Source: Bin5 sp965200685 (GTDB lineage: Bacteria; Chloroflexota; Anaerolineae; Caldilineales; Caldilineaceae). Taken from it: 64,000 nucleotides of DNA. The stretch is from positions 1 through 64,000 of the forward strand of contig OZ241379.1 in the NCBI GenBank assembly GCA_965200685.1, read 5' to 3'. The notes beneath the pieces were generated by a model. The model was not told where the DNA came from. It did no database searches and saw nothing but the letters and a program-made list of their open reading frames with translations. Shown one piece after another: positions 51,864 to 61,155 of this stretch (its first letter is position 1; every line of letters starts with the position of its first letter). Both the position numbers and the translations under genes were made by a program.

Positions 51864-53262
51864 GGACATCTATATAGTTATCAGAAAAGATATACTGAAC
51901 AGGCTTCCTCTCGTTCTGTTTGTGATTGCTATTGCGCTGTCAACATTCGGTTATGGCATGCTTGTCGAAAGGCAGCGGGTGTTTCCCTATTGGATCATTG
52001 ATCACGGGATAAAGACTGGGCAGGTTCTGCTTGACAGCAGGACAGTAGAGTTCCAGAGTTTCTCCGAGGTGCCGCCGGCTGAGTCAGGACCGAAGCGGGT
52101 CGAGTTCGTGGCTGGCAATGAACTCTCCGCCCCGATTCTGTGGACGGGGGGACACTTCCAGTTCAGTGAGTACTGTCCAGGCGGATGCCTAGCAGTGGAG
52201 TACTCACGCACAGGCGAAGTTGCACACGCCTATCCGCTGCGGCTAGATGAACTAGAGAAGGCCAAGGACAGAGTTGCTGACAGGGACGAATTCCCCTATG
52301 AATACAACCCCGGTTTCTCTTTCGTCAGAGATACTTCTCCAGTCGGCATATCACGCTACTCAAATGGTGACTTGCTGGTGATTTTTCAGCATCCTCCCGT
52401 CTTTCCATATGGTGCTGGTGTAGCCAGAATCGACCGGGACGGACATGTAATCTGGTTCCGGCGGGACTATAGCCATCACTGGCCATACCTGTTGGATGAT
52501 GAAACGGCCCTGGTGCCGAGTAAGCGGATTGACAAAGAGCCCGTTTTCCTCCAGATAGGGGATAGAAAGATACAGCTAAATGGTGACTGGATATATAGAG
52601 ACGCTGTGCATATTATTGACAAGGATGGCCAGCTCCTCAAGCACATTGATATATTGGAGGCCTTGCTAGCGTCTCCATACGCCCCTGTTGTGAGGTTCAC
52701 TATGTTTAGACGCGACCCGCTTCACCTCAATTACATTCATCAACTCGGAGACGATGCCGGCGGCACCTGGGGCATAGCAGCGGGCGACCTAGTCGTATCC
52801 CTACGGAACCTGAGCGCGTTCGCCATTCTCGACCCAGAATCGGGCCGCGTCAAGCGGTTGGTACAGGGGAATTTCTTCATGCAGCACAGTGTACATCACC
52901 TAGAGGGTTCGACCTTTCTGATGTTCGACAACTGGGGTCAGGACGAGGTTGGCGGCCCCTCGCGGCTGCTCATGATCGACCTTGCCGACGGCCAGGAGAC
53001 CACGATCTTTCCCAATCAGAGAACCCCTGAATCTTTGCGAGACCTGTTCTCCGAAGTTCAGGGCGATATAGACATCTCAGCAGACCGCAGGAGAGCACTA
53101 ATCGCATTCACTGAGGAAGGCATAGGCGTGGAAGTGCGTCTCTCTGATGGCGAGATCCTAAACATCTTCCGTTCATGCTGCACATCTAGACAAATCCCCG
53201 ATGAGTTCAAGACAAGGGCTGACCTATTTCATATATATGGGCTTAGCTATATCCACGAGTAA
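51856..53262 (+). CDS. Arylsulfotransferase-like membrane-anchored protein
   Basis: A 468-residue protein with a GTG start inside the previous gene. One N-terminal membrane helix (LPLVLFVIAIALSTFGYGM) anchors a large extracytoplasmic beta-propeller. The stretch DPLHLNYIHQLGDDAGG, GDLVVSLRNLSAFAILDPES and FFMQHSVHHLEGSTFLMFDN resembles the arylsulfotransferase (ASST/PF14269) repeat with its catalytic His region. Such proteins move sulfate between phenols without PAPS, but many members are uncharacterised. Base composition here is a little more AT-rich than upstream. Confidence 0.7.
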   Translation: MNKDIYIVIRKDILNRLPLVLFVIAIALSTFGYGMLVERQRVFPYWIIDHGIKTGQVLLDSRTVEFQSFSEVPPAESGPKRVEFVAGNELSAPILWTGGHFQFSEYCPGGCLAVEYSRTGEVAHAYPLRLDELEKAKDRVADRDEFPYEYNPGFSFVRDTSPVGISRYSNGDLLVIFQHPPVFPYGAGVARIDRDGHVIWFRRDYSHHWPYLLDDETALVPSKRIDKEPVFLQIGDRKIQLNGDWIYRDAVHIIDKDGQLLKHIDILEALLASPYAPVVRFTMFRRDPLHLNYIHQLGDDAGGTWGIAAGDLVVSLRNLSAFAILDPESGRVKRLVQGNFFMQHSVHHLEGSTFLMFDNWGQDEVGGPSRLLMIDLADGQETTIFPNQRTPESLRDLFSEVQGDIDISADRRRALIAFTEEGIGVEVRLSDGEILNIFRSCCTSRQIPDEFKTRADLFHIYGLSYIHE

Positions 53263-53279
53263 GAAGGAGAAATCAAGGC

Positions 53280-53465
53280 ATGAATCTTGAAATCATATTG
53301 GCCTATATTGGGCCGGGTGCCGGCTTGGGGGCTGTTGGGTCCCTGCTGGCGTTGGTCGGGGCCGTACTCCTCATGATAGTGGGCTTCATCTGGTATCCGC
53401 TGAAGCGTCTGCTGCGAAGAGGGAAGGCCGACCGCGCCAAGAAAGAGGATTCGGTTACAGAGTAA
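53280..53465 (+). CDS. Small membrane protein, 61 residues
   Basis: One long hydrophobic helix (AYIGPGAGLGAVGSLLALVG, continuing AVLLMIVGFIWYPL) is followed by a basic tail KRLLRRGKADRAKKED. The YIGPGAGLG start is a recurrent form in small bacterial membrane proteins found beside sulfo- or phospho-transfer genes. AAGGAGAAATCAAGGC precedes the ATG, 17 bp after the arylsulfotransferase-like gene, so the two may act together. The function is unknown. Confidence 0.7.
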   Translation: MNLEIILAYIGPGAGLGAVGSLLALVGAVLLMIVGFIWYPLKRLLRRGKADRAKKEDSVTE

Positions 53466-53585
53466 GTGCCGATTGATTCTGTCATCCTGGCGTTTTTCTC
53501 GCTGCTCTAGGATTTTGAGGATTTATCCCGTCCCCCTAGACAGAGCCGCCTCGTTGCCGAAAGTGGAAAAGGAGTAGAGGAAGAG

Positions 53586-54545
53586 ATGAAACGGGCGGCT
53601 CTGTGGACGCCGGACCTGAAGGAGTTGGTGCCGGTTGTGCAGAATGGATTGCAGGCCAATTATGCCCATGTCAAAGTTGAGGTGAGCGATTGCCCGGACC
53701 TACGGGCCCTGGGCTGCGCGACTGCAGGCATCTGCGGCTCCACCCATCTGCTGGAAGTGGGCGGCGAGCCATACGCGCACAACCCCAAGTATCGACACAT
53801 CACCTTTGACATGGCGTGTATGGCATCCGACTGTAACCAGCCGGATGGGGCCATCCTCGGCGCGGGCATGGCGTACCCCGGCGTGCTCAATGGACACTGC
53901 GGCGAGGTCATTCCGACCCTGCAGATTGGCCATGTGAATTGCTCCAAAGTGGCCCGGGTGGGGCCACAACAGGAGTGCATCGTTGAGCCTTATCCATCTA
54001 CACTCCACAGCGGTCTCTCCAACCTATTCCTATCGGAAGGACAGCCAGGGCCTGTCCTAAAGATATGCGTGGAAAAACGCACAGGCCAAGAGAGATCGTT
54101 TCCACAAGCACTCCGCAAAAGCTTACAAGCACATCCGGCCATTGCCGGCCCTCTTGAGCCCGGCCTGCAGTTGGGAATGGGCGGCGTCTTTGTGATTGAA
54201 GAAGGCCAAATCCGCTCCCACATTATGCCGGATTACGAGTGCATCGCCCATCGCTATTACGACACGGAAACCGAAACGATTATCGCCGACTTTCTACAGT
54301 TTTATGAAAATATGGGGCCGGACCTGCTCTGCCTTTCCGTCTTTTGGACCGGCGACCCGACCGGCGGGCACTTACACCTGCGGGCGTCCGCTGAACATAC
54401 ACATTTCTTCCATATGGGCGACCGCAACCAAGCAGGCCATTACCACTTTGACGTGACCCCGGACACGATTCGCTATCACGGTTATTTCAACACCGCAGCC
54501 GAGTTGGTGCGAATCGGCGACATCTACGCAGAACTAGAAGACTGA
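53586..54545 (+). CDS. DUF1907 protein, homologue of human C11orf54
   Basis: A 319-residue protein that follows the animal C11orf54/PTD012 family along its length: VQNGLQANYAHVKVEVSDCP, GICGSTHLLEVGGEPY, SNLFLSEGQPGPVLKI, LGMGGVFVIEEGQIRSHIMP and AEHTHFFHMGDRNQAGHYHF. The last stretch includes the His residues that bind zinc in the human structure. The human protein has been reported to hydrolyse esters in vitro; the natural substrate is unknown. AGAGGAAGAG precedes the ATG. No partner is evident from the neighbours. Confidence 0.82.
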   Translation: MKRAALWTPDLKELVPVVQNGLQANYAHVKVEVSDCPDLRALGCATAGICGSTHLLEVGGEPYAHNPKYRHITFDMACMASDCNQPDGAILGAGMAYPGVLNGHCGEVIPTLQIGHVNCSKVARVGPQQECIVEPYPSTLHSGLSNLFLSEGQPGPVLKICVEKRTGQERSFPQALRKSLQAHPAIAGPLEPGLQLGMGGVFVIEEGQIRSHIMPDYECIAHRYYDTETETIIADFLQFYENMGPDLLCLSVFWTGDPTGGHLHLRASAEHTHFFHMGDRNQAGHYHFDVTPDTIRYHGYFNTAAELVRIGDIYAELED

Positions 54546-54686
54546 AAGAGCCGAACGTTATTCCACCCCTACTTCTACCTCTTCAATTGTCACCACAGTA
54601 GGCGTTTCTGTCTGAGATTCCTGTTGCCCACGATGACAAGGGATTTCCGCTCATCGTCCTAGAGGCCGTCATAACAGAAAACGATA

Positions 54687-54715
54687 TTGATCTCTCTTGC
54701 ACAATTCGGTACAAT
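54687..54715 (+). promoter_or_regulatory. Promoter of the ABC exporter operon
   Basis: TTGATC (54687-54692) and TACAAT (54710-54715) are 17 bp apart, about 95 bp before the first exporter ATG. The rest of the 265-bp gap from 54546 shows no gene. Confidence 0.5.
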
Positions 54716-54810
54716 AAACCTAGTAGCGATTGGAATGCCCAGCATGAAAATCAGGACCAGCAAAAACTAGAACCTCTGGGCAATCAAACTGTCCGCACAG
54801 AGAGGAGCCG

Positions 54811-56559
54811 ATGAAGAATAGAGGTTTGGGTTTTCTGCTTCCCTATATGAAACCCTATCGGGGCGTACTGATCATCGGTACGCTTTACGCGCTCATCGGT
54901 GCCGGGGCGAGTGCCTTCCGCCCAACGCTCCTCGGCTGGAGCATTGACAGCCTCAATGTGGATGTACAATCCCAGACCCTAACCTATTACGCCTTGGGGA
55001 TACTCGGATTGTCTGCCATCTTGGCTCTATTTCGCTTTCTCCTGCGGATGCTTACGGGTAACATTGCTGCTGGTATCACCTACCGTATGAGCCAGGACCT
55101 CTTCCACCGTTTGCTGCTCTTTGATAAGGAAACCCGTCAGGGGTACGGCACAGGTGATCTGCTTTCTCGGGCGACTAGCGATTTCATTTACATCTGGCGC
55201 TTCTACAGTGCCGGTTTTCAGATGACCATACATGCCCTGTTTCTGCTGATCATTGGCTGCGGTCTAATGGCGATGACCAGCATGGGGCTAGCTGTGCTGG
55301 TGATGGCTCTTCTCATCACCAGCATTGTGATACAGGTGCGGCTAGGCCGCCTGATGGAACGCTCCTTCGCCGCTGTACAGCGGGAGATGGCCTACATCTC
55401 CGCTTTTGCACAGGAACACTTGCATGCTGCCCGCATGCTGCGCGCTTATGCCCAAGAAGCAGTAGTTGGCAAAGCGTTTCGTCACGCCAATGACCGTTTT
55501 GTAACAGAAAACCTTAAATTCGTCATCCGCTCGGGGGCGATCTCTCCAATTCCCGGTTTTGCTGTACGGGCTGCCATGACGGTGATCGTCCTGATTGGCG
55601 GCCTTATGATTATTCGCAACCAAGCGACCGTCGGCCAATATTCACAATTTATCTTCTATCTCGTTCTTCTCAACCAAGGCGCGCAACAGATCACAGGCGC
55701 ATTTGAACGCCTACAACAAGGGGCCGCGGCCGCTGGCCGCATCGGTGAAATCCTGCATCGCTATCCGAAAATTAGCGACAAAAAAGACGCGCTGGACATC
55801 CCTCTAGAAGGGCACATCCGCTTTGAAAATGTGGGCATACAGACGGATGAGGGCCGCTGGGCCGTACGTCATATCGACCTAGATATTGAAGTCGGCACGA
55901 CTATCGGCATCGTCGGCCCGACCGGGGCCGGTAAGAGCATGCTCCTGAGCCTGTTGGGGCGCATCTACGACCCCAATGAGGGCCGTATTTTTCTGGATGG
56001 AATCGATTTGCGCGATATTAAGCTGGCAGCCCTACGGCGTTCAGTCGTCTACGTGCCTCAAGAGACACTTCTCTTCACAATGCCTTTGCGGGGCAACATT
56101 GCACTAGGCGTACCCAATATGCCGCAAACACAGATCCAGAGAGCAATGCAACAGTCTCGGCTGGTAAACGATCTGCCCCAATTGCCAAAAGGGCTGGACA
56201 GCCTCGTGGGTGAAAAAGGGGCTACCCTGTCCGGAGGACAGCGCCAACGCACGGCCATCGCTAGAGCACTGGTACGCAACCCGACAGTCCTGCTGCTAGA
56301 CGACGCCCTAGCCAGCGTTGATACCCGTACATCTGCCGAAATTCTAAACGAGTTGCAAACTGCCGGCACCCAGCGCACGGTCATTATCGTCAGCCAGCGC
56401 ATGGCCGCCATACAGGATGCGGATACGATCGTTGTACTAGACGAAGGACGCATAGTGGAACAAGGGAATCATAACAGCCTGATGGCGTTGAATGACCGCT
56501 ATGCCGAGATGTACCGCCGGGAACTCGAAGAGCCTGAACCCAACTCCACTGGCCAATGA
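54811..56559 (+). CDS. ABC exporter half-transporter with degenerate ATPase site
   Basis: A 582-residue protein with six membrane helices then an ATPase domain. Walker A is GPTGAGKSM (about residue 370) and the signature is LSGGQRQR. Walker B is LLLDDALASVD, with Asp in place of the catalytic Glu, and the H-loop is IIVSQRMAAI, with Gln for His. Those two changes mark the inactive partner of heterodimeric exporters such as TM287/288. AGAGAGGAGCCG precedes the ATG. The partner is the next gene. The substrate, lipid or drug-like, is unknown. Confidence 0.92.
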   Translation: MKNRGLGFLLPYMKPYRGVLIIGTLYALIGAGASAFRPTLLGWSIDSLNVDVQSQTLTYYALGILGLSAILALFRFLLRMLTGNIAAGITYRMSQDLFHRLLLFDKETRQGYGTGDLLSRATSDFIYIWRFYSAGFQMTIHALFLLIIGCGLMAMTSMGLAVLVMALLITSIVIQVRLGRLMERSFAAVQREMAYISAFAQEHLHAARMLRAYAQEAVVGKAFRHANDRFVTENLKFVIRSGAISPIPGFAVRAAMTVIVLIGGLMIIRNQATVGQYSQFIFYLVLLNQGAQQITGAFERLQQGAAAAGRIGEILHRYPKISDKKDALDIPLEGHIRFENVGIQTDEGRWAVRHIDLDIEVGTTIGIVGPTGAGKSMLLSLLGRIYDPNEGRIFLDGIDLRDIKLAALRRSVVYVPQETLLFTMPLRGNIALGVPNMPQTQIQRAMQQSRLVNDLPQLPKGLDSLVGEKGATLSGGQRQRTAIARALVRNPTVLLLDDALASVDTRTSAEILNELQTAGTQRTVIIVSQRMAAIQDADTIVVLDEGRIVEQGNHNSLMALNDRYAEMYRRELEEPEPNSTGQ

Positions 56560-56594
56560 TTCAGTGCCAGTGCATGTCGGAGCTGGCCACTGGA
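56546..56594. repeat. CCACTGGCCA/TGGCCACTGG inverted repeat
   Basis: CCACTGGCCA begins at 56546, inside the last codons of the first exporter gene, and TGGCCACTGG closes near 56593. Between them CAGTGCCAGTGC adds more of the same theme. Related TGGCC(A)CTG elements lie at 8913, 9897 and 41569 (CCAGTGGCCAGTAGCCC). It may influence the stoichiometry of the two exporter halves. Confidence 0.4.
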
Positions 56595-56606
56595 GGCGCA
56601 TAAGCA

Positions 56607-58445
56607 ATGACTACACAGAAATCTTCGCCAAACGGCAGACCAAGGCAGAATGTCCCAGAACCAGCCGCCACTACCCATTCTGCAATCGGCCAAGACTCAG
56701 CCCTACTCCATCTCTTGGCCATCTCTATGGCCCCCTATCGACACTGGCTCATCTTGGCAATGCTGTTGATGCTGGCGACAGCAAGCCTCAATGTGGTGCC
56801 GCCCTTTCTTTTACAACAGGCCATTGACGGCCCCATCTCCCGCGGAGATATCGGGGCTCTCTGGTGGCTGACGATTCTCTACGGGGCGACTGCCATCGGC
56901 ATTTTCAGCCTGACCTTTGGCTTCAAATATTACCTACAGAAGGCCGGCCAATTTGCTCTGACAGACCTACGCACCCGCTTGTTCAATCACCTTTTGCGCC
57001 AAGACTATGCGTTTCTGACCAATACACCTACCGGCGACCTGATCTCCCGCTTGACGACGGATATCGACAATCTCAATGCAGTTCTCTCCAGCAGTATTGT
57101 CGTCATTCTGGTGGAGGGGGTGACACTGCTGGCAATTATTGGGGTGATGTTTGTCGCCAATTGGCGCTTGGCACTCATCTCCCTAGCGATTCTACCGCTG
57201 GTGGTCCTGGTGACAGTTTACTTTCGCCGGCGCATCCGCGAATCGGCCAGCGACGAGCGTTCAGCTATGGCCCGCATCAGTGCCTTTCTGACAGAGCACA
57301 TCCATGGTCTGACGGTTGTACAGCTCTTCCGGCGGGAGGAGGAAAGCGAAGAGGAGTTTGAGGAATATAACAGCCGCTACCGCCGCACACTCATCGACCT
57401 ACGCTGGCATAGTGCCCTCTTTCTCTCGGTGCAGGAGATCCTGGCCGCCTGTGCCTTAGGTATGATTCTCTACGGTGGAGGACAGGGCGTGCTGGCCGGC
57501 TGGGCATCTCTGGGCATGCTGATAGCGTTTGTACAGTATACGGAGCGCGCTTTCCAGCCGGTGCTACAGCTTTCTCAGCAATACAATGCCATCCAGATCG
57601 CACTAGGCGCAGCAGAACGCATCTATACTATGCTAAACACCGAGCCAAAGGTGCAAAGCCCTCTAGAGCCGGTCTCACTCGCAGCCGTACAGGGTGAAAT
57701 CGAGTTTCGCAATGTCCATTTTGCCTATATAGCGGACGAGCCGGTCCTACGAGGCGTCTCGCTACATATTGAAGCAGGCCAGACGGTGGCCATCGTCGGG
57801 CCGACCGGTGCCGGCAAGTCCAGCCTCGTCAGTCTGACCGCCCGCCAGTACGATCCCTCACAAGGACAGGTACTGCTTGACGGTGTGGATCTGCGGGCAT
57901 TTGCATTAGACGACCTACGTCGCGCTGTTGCCGTTGTGCCCCAAGATCCAGTCTGCCTAGCAGGCACTATCAGCCACAACATCCGGCTCTATCGGGACGA
58001 CATCAGCGATGCACAGGTACGCCAGGCCGCTGAATTCACAAACGCGGCCCGCTTCATTGAGCAACTTCCCGGTCAGTACGATTTCGAAGTAGCATCCGGC
58101 GGTGAGAACCTCTCGCAGGGCCAGAGACAATTGCTGTCTCTGGCTAGGGCACTGATCCTCAGTCCCGATAGTGTATTGGTGCTAGACGAGGCCACCAGTA
58201 GCATTGACACGGCCACGGAAGCCTTAATTCAGGACGCGCTAGAACGTGTTTTGCGTACCCGCACCAGTCTGGTCATCGCCCATCGGCTCAGCACAATTCG
58301 CAGTGCAGATCGCATCCTTGTCATGAACCGCGGCAAAATTGTGGAGGAAGGCGACCACAAATCCCTTCTGGCCTTGAACGGGCTGTATGCCGAGCTACAT
58401 GAGCATCATCTAATGGATGAGGAACGACACCACAGTAGTCAATGA
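56607..58445 (+). CDS. ABC exporter half-transporter with intact ATPase site
   Basis: A 612-residue partner of the upstream gene. A hydrophilic 35-residue N-terminus precedes six membrane helices. Walker A is GPTGAGKSS (about residue 398), the signature ENLSQGQRQ, Walker B VLVLDEATSSID with the catalytic Glu, and the H-loop IAHRLST with His. It therefore supplies the working ATPase residues of the heterodimer. GGAGG lies before the ATG. Confidence 0.93.
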   Translation: MTTQKSSPNGRPRQNVPEPAATTHSAIGQDSALLHLLAISMAPYRHWLILAMLLMLATASLNVVPPFLLQQAIDGPISRGDIGALWWLTILYGATAIGIFSLTFGFKYYLQKAGQFALTDLRTRLFNHLLRQDYAFLTNTPTGDLISRLTTDIDNLNAVLSSSIVVILVEGVTLLAIIGVMFVANWRLALISLAILPLVVLVTVYFRRRIRESASDERSAMARISAFLTEHIHGLTVVQLFRREEESEEEFEEYNSRYRRTLIDLRWHSALFLSVQEILAACALGMILYGGGQGVLAGWASLGMLIAFVQYTERAFQPVLQLSQQYNAIQIALGAAERIYTMLNTEPKVQSPLEPVSLAAVQGEIEFRNVHFAYIADEPVLRGVSLHIEAGQTVAIVGPTGAGKSSLVSLTARQYDPSQGQVLLDGVDLRAFALDDLRRAVAVVPQDPVCLAGTISHNIRLYRDDISDAQVRQAAEFTNAARFIEQLPGQYDFEVASGGENLSQGQRQLLSLARALILSPDSVLVLDEATSSIDTATEALIQDALERVLRTRTSLVIAHRLSTIRSADRILVMNRGKIVEEGDHKSLLALNGLYAELHEHHLMDEERHHSSQ

Positions 58446-58490
58446 TGTGGGCCTGTTTTGACTACTGCAATTCGATACAAAGGATCGGAT

Positions 58491-59612
58491 ATGAAAATTC
58501 GAGAGATACGCGCGATGGGACTGCGCGGGGCGACGCCTGAAGGCGGCTGGAGTGAGGAGTTGCAGGCCGACGATTGCGTCCATACACTTGTAATCGTAGA
58601 CACGGATGAGGGCATCAGTGGTTACGGAAGCGTCTTTACCAGTGAGGATCTGGTCTTGGCCGCGCTGCAAGTGCTGCGCCCCCTGTGCCTCGGTCACTCG
58701 GCCATTGAGCCGGAACGAGTAAGCGAGCGACTGCACCAGAATACATTCTGGCTAGGACGAGGTGGCAGCATCACCCACACGATTAGCGGCATCGATATCG
58801 CCCTATGGGACATTCTGGGTAAGGCCACGGGCCAGCCCATCGGCAGATTGCTAGGCGGGCGTTATCGAGAGCGGGTACGGCCTTACGCCTCACTGCTGAT
58901 GGACCAGCCAGCCCCCCTGCGGGACGAACTTCAACGTTGGAAGGAGCAGGGTTTCCGTGCCTTCAAAATGGGCTGGGGCCCTTTCGGCAGGCTGAGCCAT
59001 AAGCTAGACGAGGAGATCGTGGCAACAGCCAGAGATGTCATTGGCGACCAAAATCAACTGATGGTCGATGCCGGGGGCAGTGATGCCCATTGGGCAGGCC
59101 GCTATAAATGGGCCCTCCGTACCGCTCAGATGTTGGCGGCCTACGGCGTGGAATGGTTTGAGGAACCCCTGCGCGCGGACGATTTGGAGGATTTCATCCA
59201 GTTGCGCCGCAACGCGCCAGTGCCTATTGCCGGCGGCGAAACATTGACCCGACGCCAATCGTTTTTACCATTTCTGCAGCAGGGTGCGTTCGATATTGTA
59301 CAGCCAGATGTGACGAAGGTCGGCGGCATCAGCGAGGAGCGACGCATTGGCTGGATGGCCCAAGAGAACGGCATCTGCTTCATTCCCCACGGCTGGAACA
59401 CCGCCCTCGGCCTAGCTGCCGACCTACACTTGGCCTCCGCCTTCGCCGACACAGACCTCGTGGAATATAAGACCGGCTCGCCGTATATCGACGAAATCGT
59501 CGTCGGAGGATGGCAGTTGGACGCCGATGGCATGCTGACGATCCCCAATAGGCCAGGGCTAGGAATTGAGTTGGATATGGACGCGCTGACACGCTATACG
59601 AATACATCATGA
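58491..59612 (+). CDS. Mandelate racemase/muconate-lactonizing enzyme family protein
   Basis: A 373-residue enolase-superfamily enzyme; the ATG at 58491 has AAAGGA before it. The barrel carries FRAFKMGWGPF (Lys on the second strand), MVDAGGSDAHW, WFEEPLRADDLEDF and IAGGETLTRR as the metal-binding Asp/Glu/Glu set, and CFIPHGWNTALGLAADLHLA with a possible catalytic His. These enzymes dehydrate acid sugars or racemise; the exact substrate cannot be read. It probably belongs with sugar catabolism (GH13 next, 21 bp on). Confidence 0.88.
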   Translation: MKIREIRAMGLRGATPEGGWSEELQADDCVHTLVIVDTDEGISGYGSVFTSEDLVLAALQVLRPLCLGHSAIEPERVSERLHQNTFWLGRGGSITHTISGIDIALWDILGKATGQPIGRLLGGRYRERVRPYASLLMDQPAPLRDELQRWKEQGFRAFKMGWGPFGRLSHKLDEEIVATARDVIGDQNQLMVDAGGSDAHWAGRYKWALRTAQMLAAYGVEWFEEPLRADDLEDFIQLRRNAPVPIAGGETLTRRQSFLPFLQQGAFDIVQPDVTKVGGISEERRIGWMAQENGICFIPHGWNTALGLAADLHLASAFADTDLVEYKTGSPYIDEIVVGGWQLDADGMLTIPNRPGLGIELDMDALTRYTNTS

Positions 59613-59633
59613 GCAGCGGAGCAAGGAGTGGCG

Positions 59634-61106
59634 ATGGATGTAACAACACCTGACTGGGTCAAGCATGCTGTCTTTTATCAGATCTTCCCGGACCGTTTTA
59701 GCCGCAGCCCTCGGGTGCAACACCCACCGAGCATCCAGTTCAAACCCTGGGGCACGCCGCCATCGGAACAGGGCTTTCAGGGTGGTGATCTGCTGGGCAT
59801 TGTCGATAGGCTGGACTACCTGACCGAGTTGGGTATTACGGCCCTCTACCTGAACCCGATCTTTAGCTCCGCCTCAAACCACCGCTACCACACCTTCGAC
59901 TATCTGCAAGTGGATCCACTTTTGGGCGGGAAAACTGCATTTCGAGAGCTGCTAGACGAAGCCCACCGGCGGGATATGCGGGTGGTGATCGATGGCGTAT
60001 TTAACCATGTCAGCCGAGGCTTCTGGGCGTTCCATCATATCTTGGAAACCGGCAGATCCTCTCCTTATCTGGACTGGTTTTTCGTGCGCGGTTGGCCTCT
60101 GCGCCCCTATCACTATAGCGAGGAGAAACCCCACAATTACGCAGCTTGGTGGAACCTCCCCGAGCTGCCGAAAATCAACACCAGCAACCCCGGCATACGA
60201 CAGCATCTACTGGAGGTAGCCCATTACTGGATCGCGTTCGGCGCAGATGGCTGGCGACTAGACGTACCAGAGGAGATCAATGATCCACTCTTCTGGCAGG
60301 AGTTCCGCCAAGTAGTGAAACAGGCCAATCCCGATGCCTACACCGTAGGAGAGATCTGGCACGAGGCGCAAGAATGGCTGCAGGGGGACCGCTTTGATGC
60401 GGTGATGAATTATGTTTTCAGTCGGGTCGCCTACGGTTATTTCGGCGCGACGACAGTTCGCAGCGACTATCAGCCCGGCGGTTTTGCCATCAAGAAATTG
60501 GACACCCCGGCCTTCGCAGCCGCCCTAGAGGAGATGTTGGGGCGCTACAGTTGGCAGGTCGTGACCGCCCAACTCAATCTCCTAGACAGCCACGATACCG
60601 CCCGTAGCTTATGGACCCTGAACGGCGACACAAGCGGTGTGCGCCTCTGTGTACTCCTACAGATGACTTTGCCAGGCGCGCCCTGCATCTATTATGGCGA
60701 TGAAATCGGAATGAGCGGCGGACCCGACCCAGACTGCCGGGGGGCGTTCCCTTGGGAGGATAAACACATCTGGAATCACGAACTGCTCGATTTTTACCAG
60801 CAGGCCATTAAGCTGCGCCACAACCACCCAGCACTACGCACAGGCAGCTACGAGAGTCTGATTGCCGCAGATAACATTTTCGGCTTCTGGCGGATGTTGG
60901 ATGAAGAACGGCTGATCGTACTGTTCAACAACACAAAATCAACGGCCCGCCTAGACATTCCCCTAAAGACCGAGGAAGCCCAGCCGGCCAGCTACCGGAC
61001 CATCTGGCCCAAAGAGGTGAGCAGTGGCCTATATGTTGTGCAGGATGGCGCGCTACGGGAGGTGACGATCCCTCCTAGAGAGGCTTTGGTCCTACAATAC
61101 CGCTGA
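59634..61106 (+). CDS. GH13 alpha-amylase family enzyme (neopullulanase/alpha-glucosidase-like)
   Basis: A 490-residue cytoplasmic enzyme without a signal peptide. AGGAG lies five bases before the ATG at 59634. It starts at the barrel (VKHAVFYQIFPDRFSRS, ALYLNPIFSSASNHRYHTFD), lacking the N-terminal domain of many neopullulanases. The catalytic set is Asp210 in WRLDVPEE, Glu240 in VGEIWHEA and Asp321 in DSHDTARS. It would hydrolyse maltodextrins or related alpha-glucosides brought in by the sugar importers. Confidence 0.92.
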   Translation: MDVTTPDWVKHAVFYQIFPDRFSRSPRVQHPPSIQFKPWGTPPSEQGFQGGDLLGIVDRLDYLTELGITALYLNPIFSSASNHRYHTFDYLQVDPLLGGKTAFRELLDEAHRRDMRVVIDGVFNHVSRGFWAFHHILETGRSSPYLDWFFVRGWPLRPYHYSEEKPHNYAAWWNLPELPKINTSNPGIRQHLLEVAHYWIAFGADGWRLDVPEEINDPLFWQEFRQVVKQANPDAYTVGEIWHEAQEWLQGDRFDAVMNYVFSRVAYGYFGATTVRSDYQPGGFAIKKLDTPAFAAALEEMLGRYSWQVVTAQLNLLDSHDTARSLWTLNGDTSGVRLCVLLQMTLPGAPCIYYGDEIGMSGGPDPDCRGAFPWEDKHIWNHELLDFYQQAIKLRHNHPALRTGSYESLIAADNIFGFWRMLDEERLIVLFNNTKSTARLDIPLKTEEAQPASYRTIWPKEVSSGLYVVQDGALREVTIPPREALVLQYR

Positions 61107-61155
61107 CCAGTAACTGTACTGGCAGCGGGGCCCACATCAGCTAAGAGAGTCTCAT

